Shown here: positions 1-5,367 of the stretch, piece by piece
Layout: the number at the start of each line of letters is the position of its first letter
Numbering within the stretch: position 1 is the stretch's first letter
Assembly (NCBI GenBank): GCA_900549895.1
Contig: URQG01000141.1
Span: 1 to 5,367, forward strand
Length of the DNA: 5,367 nt
Direction of reading: 5' to 3'
Source: an uncultured Lachnobacterium sp.
GTDB taxonomy: Bacteria > Bacillota > Clostridia > Lachnospirales > Lachnospiraceae
Translations under genes and position numbers: made by a program
The notes under the pieces: generated by a model
Seen by the model: the letters and a program-made list of their open reading frames with translations, nothing else
What the model was told of the DNA's origin: nothing
Database searches by the model: none

Positions 1-19
1 TTACAATTCCGTTAATCAT
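1..19 (-). CDS. truB: tRNA pseudouridine-55 synthase, first six codons only (partial)
   Basis: An ATG at 19..17 opens a frame reading M-I-N-G-I-V before the window ends. TruB proteins commonly begin MINGI(I/V), and truB usually follows rbfA or nrnA in Firmicute infB operons, so both the residues and the position support the call. TruB converts U55 in the T-loop of tRNAs to pseudouridine and also acts as a tRNA folding chaperone. The gene begins 17 nt after the nrnA stop codon. Only a weak Shine-Dalgarno-like stretch (AGG at 29..27, then TTGGAA) precedes it. No catalytic residue is in view, so the call rests on six residues and synteny. Confidence 0.75.
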
Positions 20-36
20 GTTCCAACCTGTAAAAA

Positions 37-984
37 CTATAATCTTGCCGCAATCTCATCGACAAGTGTTGACTCGATTTCATCCAATGCACCCTGCATC
101 GTACATCCGGCTGCTTTCACATGTCCGCCGCCACCGAATTTCATTGCAAGAGAAGCAGCATCAAACTCTCCGTTCACGCGGAAACTTGCCTTATAGGTTC
201 CGTCCTCATTCTCGTAAAGGAATACCGCAACTTTAACATCTTTTGTCACACGCAGCTGGCTGACAATACCATCAAGATGCTTCGGGAGCACATCGTACGC
301 ATGCATCTCATCCTGTGTGATCGAGCTTACAATACACTGCCCGCCAAGGTACAGCTTGCTTTTGACCAGAGCAAGTCCCATGATACGGTTCTGATTGTAT
401 GTCTTCGTGTAGAAAGTATCATCGATGATCTTGGAATAATCGATGCCTTTGTCCATAAGACGTCCGGCAATGTTCATCGTCTTTGCGGAGGTGCAGGAAT
501 ACTGGAAAACGCCCGTATCATGCACCATGCCGGTGTACAGACATTCTGCGATCTCTTTGGTGATCTTCTCTTCGTCCATCAGTTCAAACACAAGCTCACA
601 GGTCGAACTTGCATCCGGAAAAATATAATTATCATCCGCAAACGCCTGATTGCTCACATGATGATCAATGCAGAATGTACGCGCTGCGTGTTCAAAATAT
701 TTTGCAGCATTGCCAAGTCTTCCTGTATCGCCGCAATCCTCTGCAATAAACAGATCAAATGTGATCTCATCCGTATATTCATTTCGAATATCCGAGGAAT
801 GTGCCATAAATTTGAAAATATTCGGAATCGGTTCCAGATAAAGACGCACATCAACCTTCGGATAATAAAAGCGAATGTAGTTGTAGACCGCAAGTGTCGA
901 TCCCACACAGTCTCCATCCGGGCGCACATGTCCGGCAATTCCTACTGAAGTCTTGCCTGCAAGAACAGTATCCAGTTTACTCAT
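37..984 (-). CDS. nrnA: DHH/DHHA1 phosphoesterase, NrnA-type nanoRNase / pAp phosphatase
   Basis: This complete 315-residue protein matches the length of Bacillus NrnA (about 313). Family members degrade 2–5-nt RNAs and dephosphorylate 3'-phosphoadenosine 5'-phosphate to AMP in the cytoplasm, using Mn2+. The DHH domain is intact: the HxRPDGDxxGS metal site is at residues 19–29 (H19, D23, D25), an EDCGDTGRLG segment at 82–91, the name-giving IDHH at 106–109, and GMVHDTG at 152–158 (H155, D156). The C-terminal DHHA1 domain carries the substrate-binding GGGGH at 284–288 followed by AAGC at 291–294. The ATG at 984 has an AAGGAG site at 992–997 with 7-nt spacing, and it overlaps the rbfA stop by 8 nt, which suggests translational coupling. 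The pathway assignment is from family knowledge. A related DHH enzyme such as a c-di-AMP or pGpG hydrolase is possible, but the lack of N-terminal membrane or GGDEF/PAS regions argues against GdpP. Confidence 0.93.
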   Translation of the reverse strand: MSKLDTVLAGKTSVGIAGHVRPDGDCVGSTLAVYNYIRFYYPKVDVRLYLEPIPNIFKFMAHSSDIRNEYTDEITFDLFIAEDCGDTGRLGNAAKYFEHAARTFCIDHHVSNQAFADDNYIFPDASSTCELVFELMDEEKITKEIAECLYTGMVHDTGVFQYSCTSAKTMNIAGRLMDKGIDYSKIIDDTFYTKTYNQNRIMGLALVKSKLYLGGQCIVSSITQDEMHAYDVLPKHLDGIVSQLRVTKDVKVAVFLYENEDGTYKASFRVNGEFDAASLAMKFGGGGHVKAAGCTMQGALDEIESTLVDEIAARL

Positions 985-1351
985 CCATAGACTCCTTTTG
1001 ATCTTTTGTTACGTCATCAATCATCTTTGACATGCGGATGCCATACTCGATCGACTGATCAAGCACAAACTTGATCTCCGGTGTATTGCGCAGGTTGATC
1101 GATTTTGCAAGCTTCATACGGATAAATCCTTCCGCACTCCTTAATCCTGCAAGCGTATCCTTCTGTGACTGCTCATCACCGAGCACACTGATGTAAGCTT
1201 TTGCCGTCTTAAGATCCGGCGCCACTTCCACCGCAACCACACTCGTCATCGGGTTGATCCGCGGGTCTTTGATTTCCCCGCGGATAATGTTGGACAGTTC
1301 CCGCATAACTTCTTCGTTAATACGAATATTTTTAATACTGTTTTTTCTCAT
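977..1351 (-). CDS. rbfA: ribosome-binding factor A (RbfA)
   Basis: This complete 124-residue protein has the usual RbfA length. RbfA binds the immature 30S subunit near the 16S rRNA 5' helix 1 and helps late maturation, especially in the cold. Family features are visible: an N-terminal helix (NEEVMRELSNIIR, 12–24), the DPRIN segment at 29–33, a beta-strand rich centre with APDL at 44–47 and AKAYISVLG at 50–58, the helix-kink A-x-G at 73–75 that marks its type II KH fold, and the RNTPEIKF strand at 88–95. A charged, probably flexible tail follows. The ATG at 1351 lies 8 nt after the infB stop. An AGGA site at 1358–1361 overlaps that TAG stop and is spaced 6 nt from the ATG. Pairing with infB is conserved across bacteria. 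Its last 8 nt overlap nrnA. Confidence 0.96.
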   Translation of the reverse strand: MRKNSIKNIRINEEVMRELSNIIRGEIKDPRINPMTSVVAVEVAPDLKTAKAYISVLGDEQSQKDTLAGLRSAEGFIRMKLAKSINLRNTPEIKFVLDQSIEYGIRMSKMIDDVTKDQKESMDE

Positions 1352-1359
1352 TCTAATTC

Positions 1360-4131
1360 CTATCTTGGTACTTCTACCATCTTATAAGCTTCTACCTGAT
1401 CAAACTCCTGAATGTCATTAAAGCCGTCAAATACAAGACCACACTCGAATCCTGTCTTAACTTCCTTAACATCATCCTTGAAACGTTTGAGTGATGCAAG
1501 ATCACCCTCGAAGATCTGCTCGCCCTCACGGGAAATACGGACCTTACATCCACGCTCCATCACACCGTCAAGCACATAAGAACCGGCAATATTTCCGACA
1601 CCGGATGCCTTGAAGATCTGACGAATTTCTGCATGACCGATTACCTTCTCCTCAAATACAGGATCAAGCATACCCTTCATAGCGGCTTCCACATCCTCGA
1701 TCGCATTGTAGATAACCTTGTAGAGACGGATATCGACGCCTTCGTTATCCGCTGTCACCTTGGCAACCGGATCCGGACGAACGTTAAATCCAATGATGAT
1801 CGCGTTAGAAGCCGATGCAAGGATAACATCGGACTCATTGATTGCACCAACACCGCCGTGGATAACCTTAACCACAACTTCATCGTTGGACAGTTTCACA
1901 AGTGACTGCTTAACTGCCTCAACAGAACCCTGAACGTCAGCCTTAACAATCAGGTCAAGTTCCTTCATATTACCGGACTGAATCTGTGAAAACAGATCAT
2001 CTAAGGACATCTTTGCCTTGGTATCCTCAATCAGTCGATTCTTCTCCTCAGAAATATAAGTGTCAGCAAATGCCTTCGCTTCCTTATCGGAATCACATAC
2101 TACAAATGTCTCGCCGGCTGCCGGTACACTGTTAAGACCAAGGATCTCAACCGGAGTAGAAGGGATTGCCTTCTTCACACGTGCTCCCTTGTCATCGATC
2201 ATTGCACGGACTTTACCATAGCTGCTTCCGCAGGCAATGGAATCACCGACATGAAGTGTACCCTTCTGAACAAGAACGGTTGCGACTGCACCACGGCCCT
2301 TATCGAGCTGAGCCTCAATGACAAGACCTCTTGCATTACGGTTCGGATTTGCTTTCAGTTCCAATACTTCGGCGGTCAGAAGAATCATCTCAAGGAGATT
2401 GTCGATACCTTCCTTCGTATGTGCAGAAACCGGACAGAAAATTGTACTTCCGCCCCAGTCTTCCGGAATCAGTTCGTACTCGGACAGCTCCTGCTTAACC
2501 TTTTCAATATTTGCACTTGGCTTATCGATCTTATTGACGGCCACAATGATCTCTACGCCGGCTGCCTTGGCATGGTTGATTGCCTCTACCGTCTGTGGCA
2601 TAACACCATCGTCGGCTGCGACAACAAGGATTGCGATATCCGTTGAATTTGCACCACGCATACGCATCGCGGTAAATGCCTCATGTCCAGGAGTATCAAG
2701 GAATGTAATATTCTGTCCGTTGATGGATACAACCGATGCACCGATATGCTGCGTGATACCGCCGGCCTCACGGTCTGTCACACGTGTAGAACGGATGGCA
2801 TCCAGCAAGGATGTCTTACCATGATCAACGTGTCCCATAACACAGACAACCGGTGGACGCGGAACCATATCTTCCGGATTTTCCTCATCTTCCTTGAGAA
2901 GTTCGGCGATCACATCAACCTTCTCCTCCGGCTCACAGATATAGTTAAACTCTAATGCGATCTCTTCTGCCGCATCGAAATCAACTTCCTGGTTAACCGT
3001 AACCATCTGTCCCTTCATGAACAGTTTCTTAACGATTACAGATGGCTGAACCTTCATCTTGTCTGCAAGCTCACGGATTGTCATCTTCTCCGGAAGTGTG
3101 ATGGTCTTGATTACATCTTCATCTTCCTTCGGTTTCTGTGGCTGTTGCTGAGGCTTCTTCTTGCCACCATGCTTCTCCAGGTTTACATAATTCTCCTGAC
3201 GCTTTCCGCCAAGCTTATCATGTTCCTGTCTTCTGTTGTTATTATTACGGCGGTCATTGGAACGGCTCTCCTTGCCTCTTACTTCATCCGGAGCTGCAAC
3301 TGCATTCTCCTTATTAAAGCGATTGATTTCCTTATCCAGACGACCTCTGTTATTGCCGCGATCATTTCGGTCTCCGCCACGGTTGCCGCGGTCATTTCGA
3401 TCTCCGTTTGGACGGTTGCCTCCGAATCCGCCACGATTGCCACGATCGTTTCGGTCTCCGTTTGGACGATTGTTTCGCTCGTTGCGATCTCCGTTCGGTC
3501 GATTGCTTCGTTCGTTTCGGTCTCCGTTCGGACGATTTCCACGTTCATTACGATCTCCATTCGGACGATTATTATTCTGCTGACGTGGCTTATCATGATT
3601 CTGTGGCTTTGCAGGACGTGACTCTGCAAATTCATCCACATTACTTGCGGTACGCTCACTGATCGGGCGCATTGCGCGCTCGCCTACCGGACGCGGGCGA
3701 ATAATGCTGTGCTGTTCCGGTCTGGAAGCACCGTTATTCTCTCTTCTCGGGCCGCGGTTATTGCCACGGTTATTTCCGTTACCGTTTCCGCCCTGTCCCG
3801 GTCTTCTCGACTGCTTGCTGTACTGTGCATTGAAGACTGCTGAAATGCTCGACTTCTTTTTCGGACGTTCCTTGCCGTCATCCACTTTCTTCTCATCTGC
3901 CTTTGGTGCAGCCTTCTTTTCCTCTGCCTTTGGTGCAGGAGCAGCTTTCTCCTCCGCCTTTGGAGAAGCATCTTTCTGTGCGAACTTACTCCGAACAACC
4001 TTCTGAGCATCATCCTCAAGACCGCTTGACGCACTCTTGACTGCATACTCGGTCGTGCTTAACGCATCAATAATTTCCTGTGATTTTATATTTAACTCTT
4101 TTGCGAGTTCATGAACTCTCATTTTTGCCAT
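1360..4131 (-). CDS. infB: translation initiation factor IF-2, long form with Arg/Asn-rich linker
   Basis: IF-2 is the GTPase that brings initiator fMet-tRNA to the 30S subunit and promotes 50S joining. The gene is complete at 923 residues, longer than Bacillus IF-2 (about 716). In order: a first IF2_N helical domain (1–52), a Lys/Ala/Pro/Glu linker (53–95), a long Arg/Asn/Gly-rich disordered stretch (105–335), a second IF2_N domain (about 344–396), and the G domain (about 425–590). The G motifs are GHVDHGKT 433–440, GGIT 457–460 (T460), DTPG 479–482, NKID 533–536 and SAHTKEG 569–575. After these come beta-barrel domain II (about 600–690), domain III (about 720–815) and the C-terminal fMet-tRNA-binding barrel (about 825–923, with the conserved F-E-C-G at 895–898). 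All catalytic motifs look intact. The ATG at 4131 is chosen because GGAGGT sits 9 nt upstream. An ATG three codons later would be too far from it. The stop is TAG, 8 nt before rbfA. The extra length comes entirely from the linker. Confidence 0.99.
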   Translation of the reverse strand: MAKMRVHELAKELNIKSQEIIDALSTTEYAVKSASSGLEDDAQKVVRSKFAQKDASPKAEEKAAPAPKAEEKKAAPKADEKKVDDGKERPKKKSSISAVFNAQYSKQSRRPGQGGNGNGNNRGNNRGPRRENNGASRPEQHSIIRPRPVGERAMRPISERTASNVDEFAESRPAKPQNHDKPRQQNNNRPNGDRNERGNRPNGDRNERSNRPNGDRNERNNRPNGDRNDRGNRGGFGGNRPNGDRNDRGNRGGDRNDRGNNRGRLDKEINRFNKENAVAAPDEVRGKESRSNDRRNNNNRRQEHDKLGGKRQENYVNLEKHGGKKKPQQQPQKPKEDEDVIKTITLPEKMTIRELADKMKVQPSVIVKKLFMKGQMVTVNQEVDFDAAEEIALEFNYICEPEEKVDVIAELLKEDEENPEDMVPRPPVVCVMGHVDHGKTSLLDAIRSTRVTDREAGGITQHIGASVVSINGQNITFLDTPGHEAFTAMRMRGANSTDIAILVVAADDGVMPQTVEAINHAKAAGVEIIVAVNKIDKPSANIEKVKQELSEYELIPEDWGGSTIFCPVSAHTKEGIDNLLEMILLTAEVLELKANPNRNARGLVIEAQLDKGRGAVATVLVQKGTLHVGDSIACGSSYGKVRAMIDDKGARVKKAIPSTPVEILGLNSVPAAGETFVVCDSDKEAKAFADTYISEEKNRLIEDTKAKMSLDDLFSQIQSGNMKELDLIVKADVQGSVEAVKQSLVKLSNDEVVVKVIHGGVGAINESDVILASASNAIIIGFNVRPDPVAKVTADNEGVDIRLYKVIYNAIEDVEAAMKGMLDPVFEEKVIGHAEIRQIFKASGVGNIAGSYVLDGVMERGCKVRISREGEQIFEGDLASLKRFKDDVKEVKTGFECGLVFDGFNDIQEFDQVEAYKMVEVPR
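3352..3567 (-). repeat. 33-bp tandem repeat in infB encoding RPNGDRNERGN units
   Basis: Residues 189–232 of IF-2 are four consecutive 11-residue units with consensus RPNGDRNERGN (189–199, 200–210, 211–221, 222–232). After a seven-residue insert RGGFGGN (233–239), a fifth unit follows (240–250), then a ten-residue decayed unit RGGDRNDRGN (251–260). Units differ mainly at synonymous sites (CGT/CGA/CGC, GAT/GAC, AAT/AAC) and at Glu/Asp or Gly/Ser/Asn, so the peptide is better kept than the DNA. The segment is mixed-charge with a net positive charge and is surely disordered. Its function is not known. RNA or ribosome contact is an inference from the RGG/RNR-like composition. Confidence 0.95.
3886..3963 (-). 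repeat. 27-bp imperfect repeat in infB encoding PKAEEKxAP units
   Basis: IF-2 residues 58–82 repeat PKAEEK/PKADEK three times: 58–63, 67–72 and 76–81. The last two are spaced exactly nine codons apart. At DNA level the 16-mer TCTGCCTTTGGTGCAG occurs exactly at 3896–3911 and 3923–3938 on the plus strand. Such Lys/Ala/Pro/Glu linkers after the first IF2_N domain are common in bacterial IF-2. Confidence 0.85.
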
Positions 4132-4140
4132 AAATGAATT

Positions 4141-4146
4141 ACCTCC
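4141..4146 (-). promoter_or_regulatory. strong ribosome binding site of infB
   Basis: On the minus strand the sequence reads GGAGGTAATTCATTTATG, with GGAGGT placed 9 nt before the infB ATG and 1 nt after the ylxQ TAA. It is the best Shine-Dalgarno match in the window. It fixes the infB start at 4131 and suggests that IF-2 is translated by independent strong initiation and not only by coupling to ylxQ. Confidence 0.85.
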
Positions 4147-4147
4147 G

Positions 4148-4465
4148 TTATTCAGTTTTTATCATCTCAAGCTTATTTTCCACTGCCTGGGCCAGATTCT
4201 CATCAATAACTGCAAGGGATGCACGAAACTCCTTTCCGATACATCTTCCAAGATCTTCCTTGCTTCCGTAACAGTAACATGGCACATGATAAAAATCCGT
4301 CATATTAAAGAAACTCTTCTTCGTATTATCGGATGCCTCTACAGAGACAATCACCAGATATGCCTGACCGGTCTTTACCGCTTTTTCAGTAGAAAACTCG
4401 CCGCTAACTACATTACCTGACTTTGCTGCAATTCCCAACATGGATAACACTTTATCATTATGCAA
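4148..4465 (-). CDS. ylxQ: L7Ae/L30e-family K-turn RNA-binding protein YlxQ
   Basis: This 105-residue protein belongs to the ribosomal L7Ae/L30e/S12e/Gadd45 family, whose members bind kink-turn RNA. The exact cellular role of YlxQ is not settled. Diagnostic parts are VLSMLGIAAKSGNVVSGE (6–23), a K-A-V-K-T-G-Q-A-Y-L-V-I-V strand region (28–40), the ASDNTKKSF loop/helix (44–52), the DLGRCIGK segment (71–78) and a RASLAVID strand (81–88). The start is TTG at 4465: a stop (TGA) lies three codons upstream in frame, no ATG gives a full N-terminus, and homologs begin close to the NKVLSLLG equivalent. AAGGAG at 4476–4481 lies 10 nt upstream, inside ylxR, and the gene overlaps the end of ylxR by 8 nt. 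Cysteines at 63, 65 and 75 are noticeable but of unknown meaning. The gene ends 16 nt before infB, its usual neighbour. Confidence 0.93.
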   Translation of the reverse strand: MHNDKVLSMLGIAAKSGNVVSGEFSTEKAVKTGQAYLVIVSVEASDNTKKSFFNMTDFYHVPCYCYGSKEDLGRCIGKEFRASLAVIDENLAQAVENKLEMIKTE

Positions 4466-4724
4466 ATGTACTCATCTCCTTTTCCAGATTGTCGTACACC
4501 TCATCCGGGATCGCAACCTTAAGGGAACGCTCCAATCCTTTGGACTTTCTGGCTTTCTTCAGGCATTCGGTATTGGCACAGATATATGCCCCTCTTCCGT
4601 TTTTCTTACCGGTTGCATCAAGCAGAACCCCATCCTCCGTCTTAAGGACACGGAGCAGTTCCTTCTTCGCCTTCATCTCGCCGCAGCCAACACATTGGCG
4701 CATCGGAATCTTCTTATTTGCCAT
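4458..4724 (-). CDS. ylxR: YlxR/RnpM family RNA-binding protein (DUF448)
   Basis: This complete 88-residue protein is typical in length for YlxR. The family signature is clear: PMRQCVGCGEMKAKKELLR at 7–25, the central NGRGAYIC at 42–49, and the Lys/Arg-rich C-terminal half with LERSLKV at 64–70. Work in Bacillus subtilis renamed this family RnpM after finding that it binds the RNase P RNA and modulates RNase P. I infer the same general RNA-binding role here. Four cysteines (11, 14, 49, 54) are arranged as CxxC and Cx4C. The ATG at 4724 is 2 nt after the nusA stop, with GAGGA at 4731–4735, 6 nt upstream and inside the end of nusA. The frame ends with three consecutive stops, TAA TGA TAA, which overlap the start of ylxQ. 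The position between nusA and ylxQ is the classical one. Confidence 0.96.
   Translation of the reverse strand: MANKKIPMRQCVGCGEMKAKKELLRVLKTEDGVLLDATGKKNGRGAYICANTECLKKARKSKGLERSLKVAIPDEVYDNLEKEMSTFA
4476..4481 (-). promoter_or_regulatory. ribosome binding site supporting the TTG start of ylxQ
   Basis: AAGGAG on the minus strand lies within the last codons of ylxR, 10 nt before TTG at 4465. No other start codon in the ylxQ frame lies between it and TTG. An in-frame GTG five codons downstream (residue 6) would cut into the first conserved strand/helix and would sit about 25 nt away. Confidence 0.7.
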
Positions 4725-4726
4725 AA

Positions 4727-5351
4727 TTATTCCTCAGAACCGGACTCTTCGGATGTATTCTCATCAGACTCATAGTCCTCATAATATCCATCCTCGTCCT
4801 CATAATCATCTTCGTAATCATTCTCGTAATCAATGAAATCTCCTGACTCACGAGCCTGTGTCTCACTCTTGATATCAATCTTGAATCCGGTAAGTCTTGC
4901 TGCAAGTCTTGCATTCTGACCTTCTTTACCGATTGCAAGAGATAACTGATAATCCGGAACAACGACTTTTGCAGCCTTCTCATCCGCATCTGCGATAACG
5001 GAGATAACCTTTGCCGGGCTAAGTGCATTCTGGATCAGGATTGCAGGATTCTCATCCCATGTGATGATATCGATCTTCTCGCCGCGCAGTTCGTTTACAA
5101 TCGCGTTAACACGCGCACCGTTCATACCGACACATGCACCTACCGGATCAACGTCCGGATCATTGGACCATACCGCAATCTTGGTTCTGCTTCCTGCCTC
5201 ACGGGAAATAGCCTTAATCTCAACGATTCCCTCACGAACCTCGGCAACCTCAGACTCGAACAGTCTCTTGACAAGTTCCGGATGCGTTCTGGAAACAAGG
5301 ATCTTCGGTCCCTTGGAAGTTGCCTTTACCTCAAGGATATAAACCTTGATA
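4727..5351 (-). CDS. nusA: transcription termination/antitermination factor NusA, C-terminal part (5' end missing)
   Basis: NusA binds RNA polymerase and nascent RNA and controls pausing, termination and antitermination. The frame is open from the right edge to TAA at 4727, giving 207 residues from IKVYILEV onward. By homology these are the end of the S1 domain (IKVYILEV…GPKILVSRTHP, visible residues 1–24), the KH1 domain with its GMNG loop (75–78) after VDPVGACV, and the KH2 domain with IGKEGQNARLAARL (140–153). The N-terminal polymerase-binding domain and most of S1 lie beyond the window. The last 37 residues (171–207) form an acidic, Tyr-containing tail with no Lys or Arg. The E. coli acidic repeat domains are absent, as in other Firmicutes. 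The internal Met at visible residue 76 (5125) falls within the KH1 loop and is not a start. Bases after 5351 are adapter, so the true upstream codons are not known. The gene ends 2 nt before ylxR. Confidence 0.97.
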
Positions 5352-5367
5352 CTGTCTCTTATACACA
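5352..5367. other. Tn5/Nextera mosaic-end adapter remnant at the window edge
   Basis: The last 16 bases, CTGTCTCTTATACACA, equal the first 16 bases of the reverse complement of the synthetic 19-bp Tn5 mosaic end (AGATGTGTATAAGAGACAG) used in tagmentation libraries. Natural IS50 outside ends read CTGACTC at this place, so the engineered form is the better match. In the NusA frame the adapter reads as unlikely residues (…C-I-R-D-S) just before the conserved IKVYILEV, where homologs usually have G-(D/E/Q)-R. The first base or so could be genomic by chance. It should not be translated as part of nusA. Confidence 0.93.

Noticed and set aside
121..948. Long plus-strand open frame (275 codons) opposite nrnA
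   Set aside because: It lies wholly antisense to a clear DHH phosphoesterase with all motifs intact. Its product looks like no family and is Cys/Ile/His-rich in the way antisense frames are, and no separate promoter or operon context supports it.
3082..3095. Possible internal start for a shorter IF-2 isoform at Met350, and another at Met154 (3672)
   Set aside because: Met350 has GGAG only about 3 nt upstream, which is too close, and Met154 has only a weak AGGCG. Internal IF-2 starts are known in E. coli, but the sequence here does not support one firmly.
3352..3567. Possible CRISPR-like repeat array
   Set aside because: Units are directly adjacent with no unique spacers, are in frame with infB, and differ at codon third positions. 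This is a coding tandem repeat.
3145..3621. Plus-strand frame with repeated Ile/Val/Ser segments that looks like a membrane or repeat protein
   Set aside because: It is the antisense reading of the IF-2 Arg/Asn/Gly repeat. The 33-bp period is a multiple of three, so the antisense frames repeat and stay free of stops. The apparent hydrophobicity is a by-product.
1..5351. An undescribed defence, mobile or biosynthetic system
   Set aside because: Every base outside the adapter belongs to a well-known, densely packed housekeeping operon. There are no unexplained genes, intergenic regions, inverted repeats or foreign-looking segments that would support such a claim.
5352..5367. Possible natural Tn5/IS50 transposon end inserted in nusA
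   Set aside because: The bases match the engineered mosaic end and not the natural outside end (CTGACTC…), they sit exactly at the sequence edge, and no transposon sequence follows. A library adapter explains this better.

Overview
The window holds part of a conserved translation and transcription operon from a low-to-moderate GC Firmicute, most likely a Clostridia member of the Lachnospiraceae type. I base this on the gene order nusA–ylxR–ylxQ–infB–rbfA–nrnA–truB, on strong GGAGG-type ribosome binding sites, and on the long Asn/Arg/Gly-rich linker in IF-2. The genus cannot be fixed from sequence reading alone.

All supported genes lie on the minus strand, so transcription runs from the right edge to the left. 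In that order they are: the 3' part of nusA (transcription elongation/termination factor, cut at the right edge); ylxR/rnpM (small RNA-binding protein, DUF448); ylxQ (L7Ae-type K-turn-binding protein, TTG start); infB (IF-2, 923 aa, complete); rbfA (30S maturation factor, complete); nrnA (DHH/DHHA1 nanoRNase/pAp phosphatase, complete); and the first six codons of truB (tRNA pseudouridine-55 synthase) at the left edge. Junctions are very tight: 2-nt gap, 8-nt overlap, 16-nt gap, 8-nt gap, 8-nt overlap and 17-nt gap. No internal promoter or terminator is visible or has room to fit, so the genes are probably cotranscribed from a promoter upstream of nusA, outside the window. There is no gene-free stretch of 300 bases.

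The products share one theme. NusA acts on RNA polymerase, YlxR and YlxQ bind structured RNA, IF-2 and RbfA act on the 30S subunit and initiation, NrnA clears very short RNAs and pAp, and TruB modifies tRNA.

The window is an ordinary housekeeping region and I see no sign of a new defence, mobile or biosynthetic system. The points worth a second look are: (1) the last 16 bases match the synthetic Tn5/Nextera mosaic end, so the right edge is a sequencing adapter and not genome; (2) a 33-bp tandem repeat in infB encodes an Arg/Asn-rich disordered segment; (3) NusA has a Tyr-rich acidic tail; (4) ylxQ starts at TTG inside the end of ylxR.
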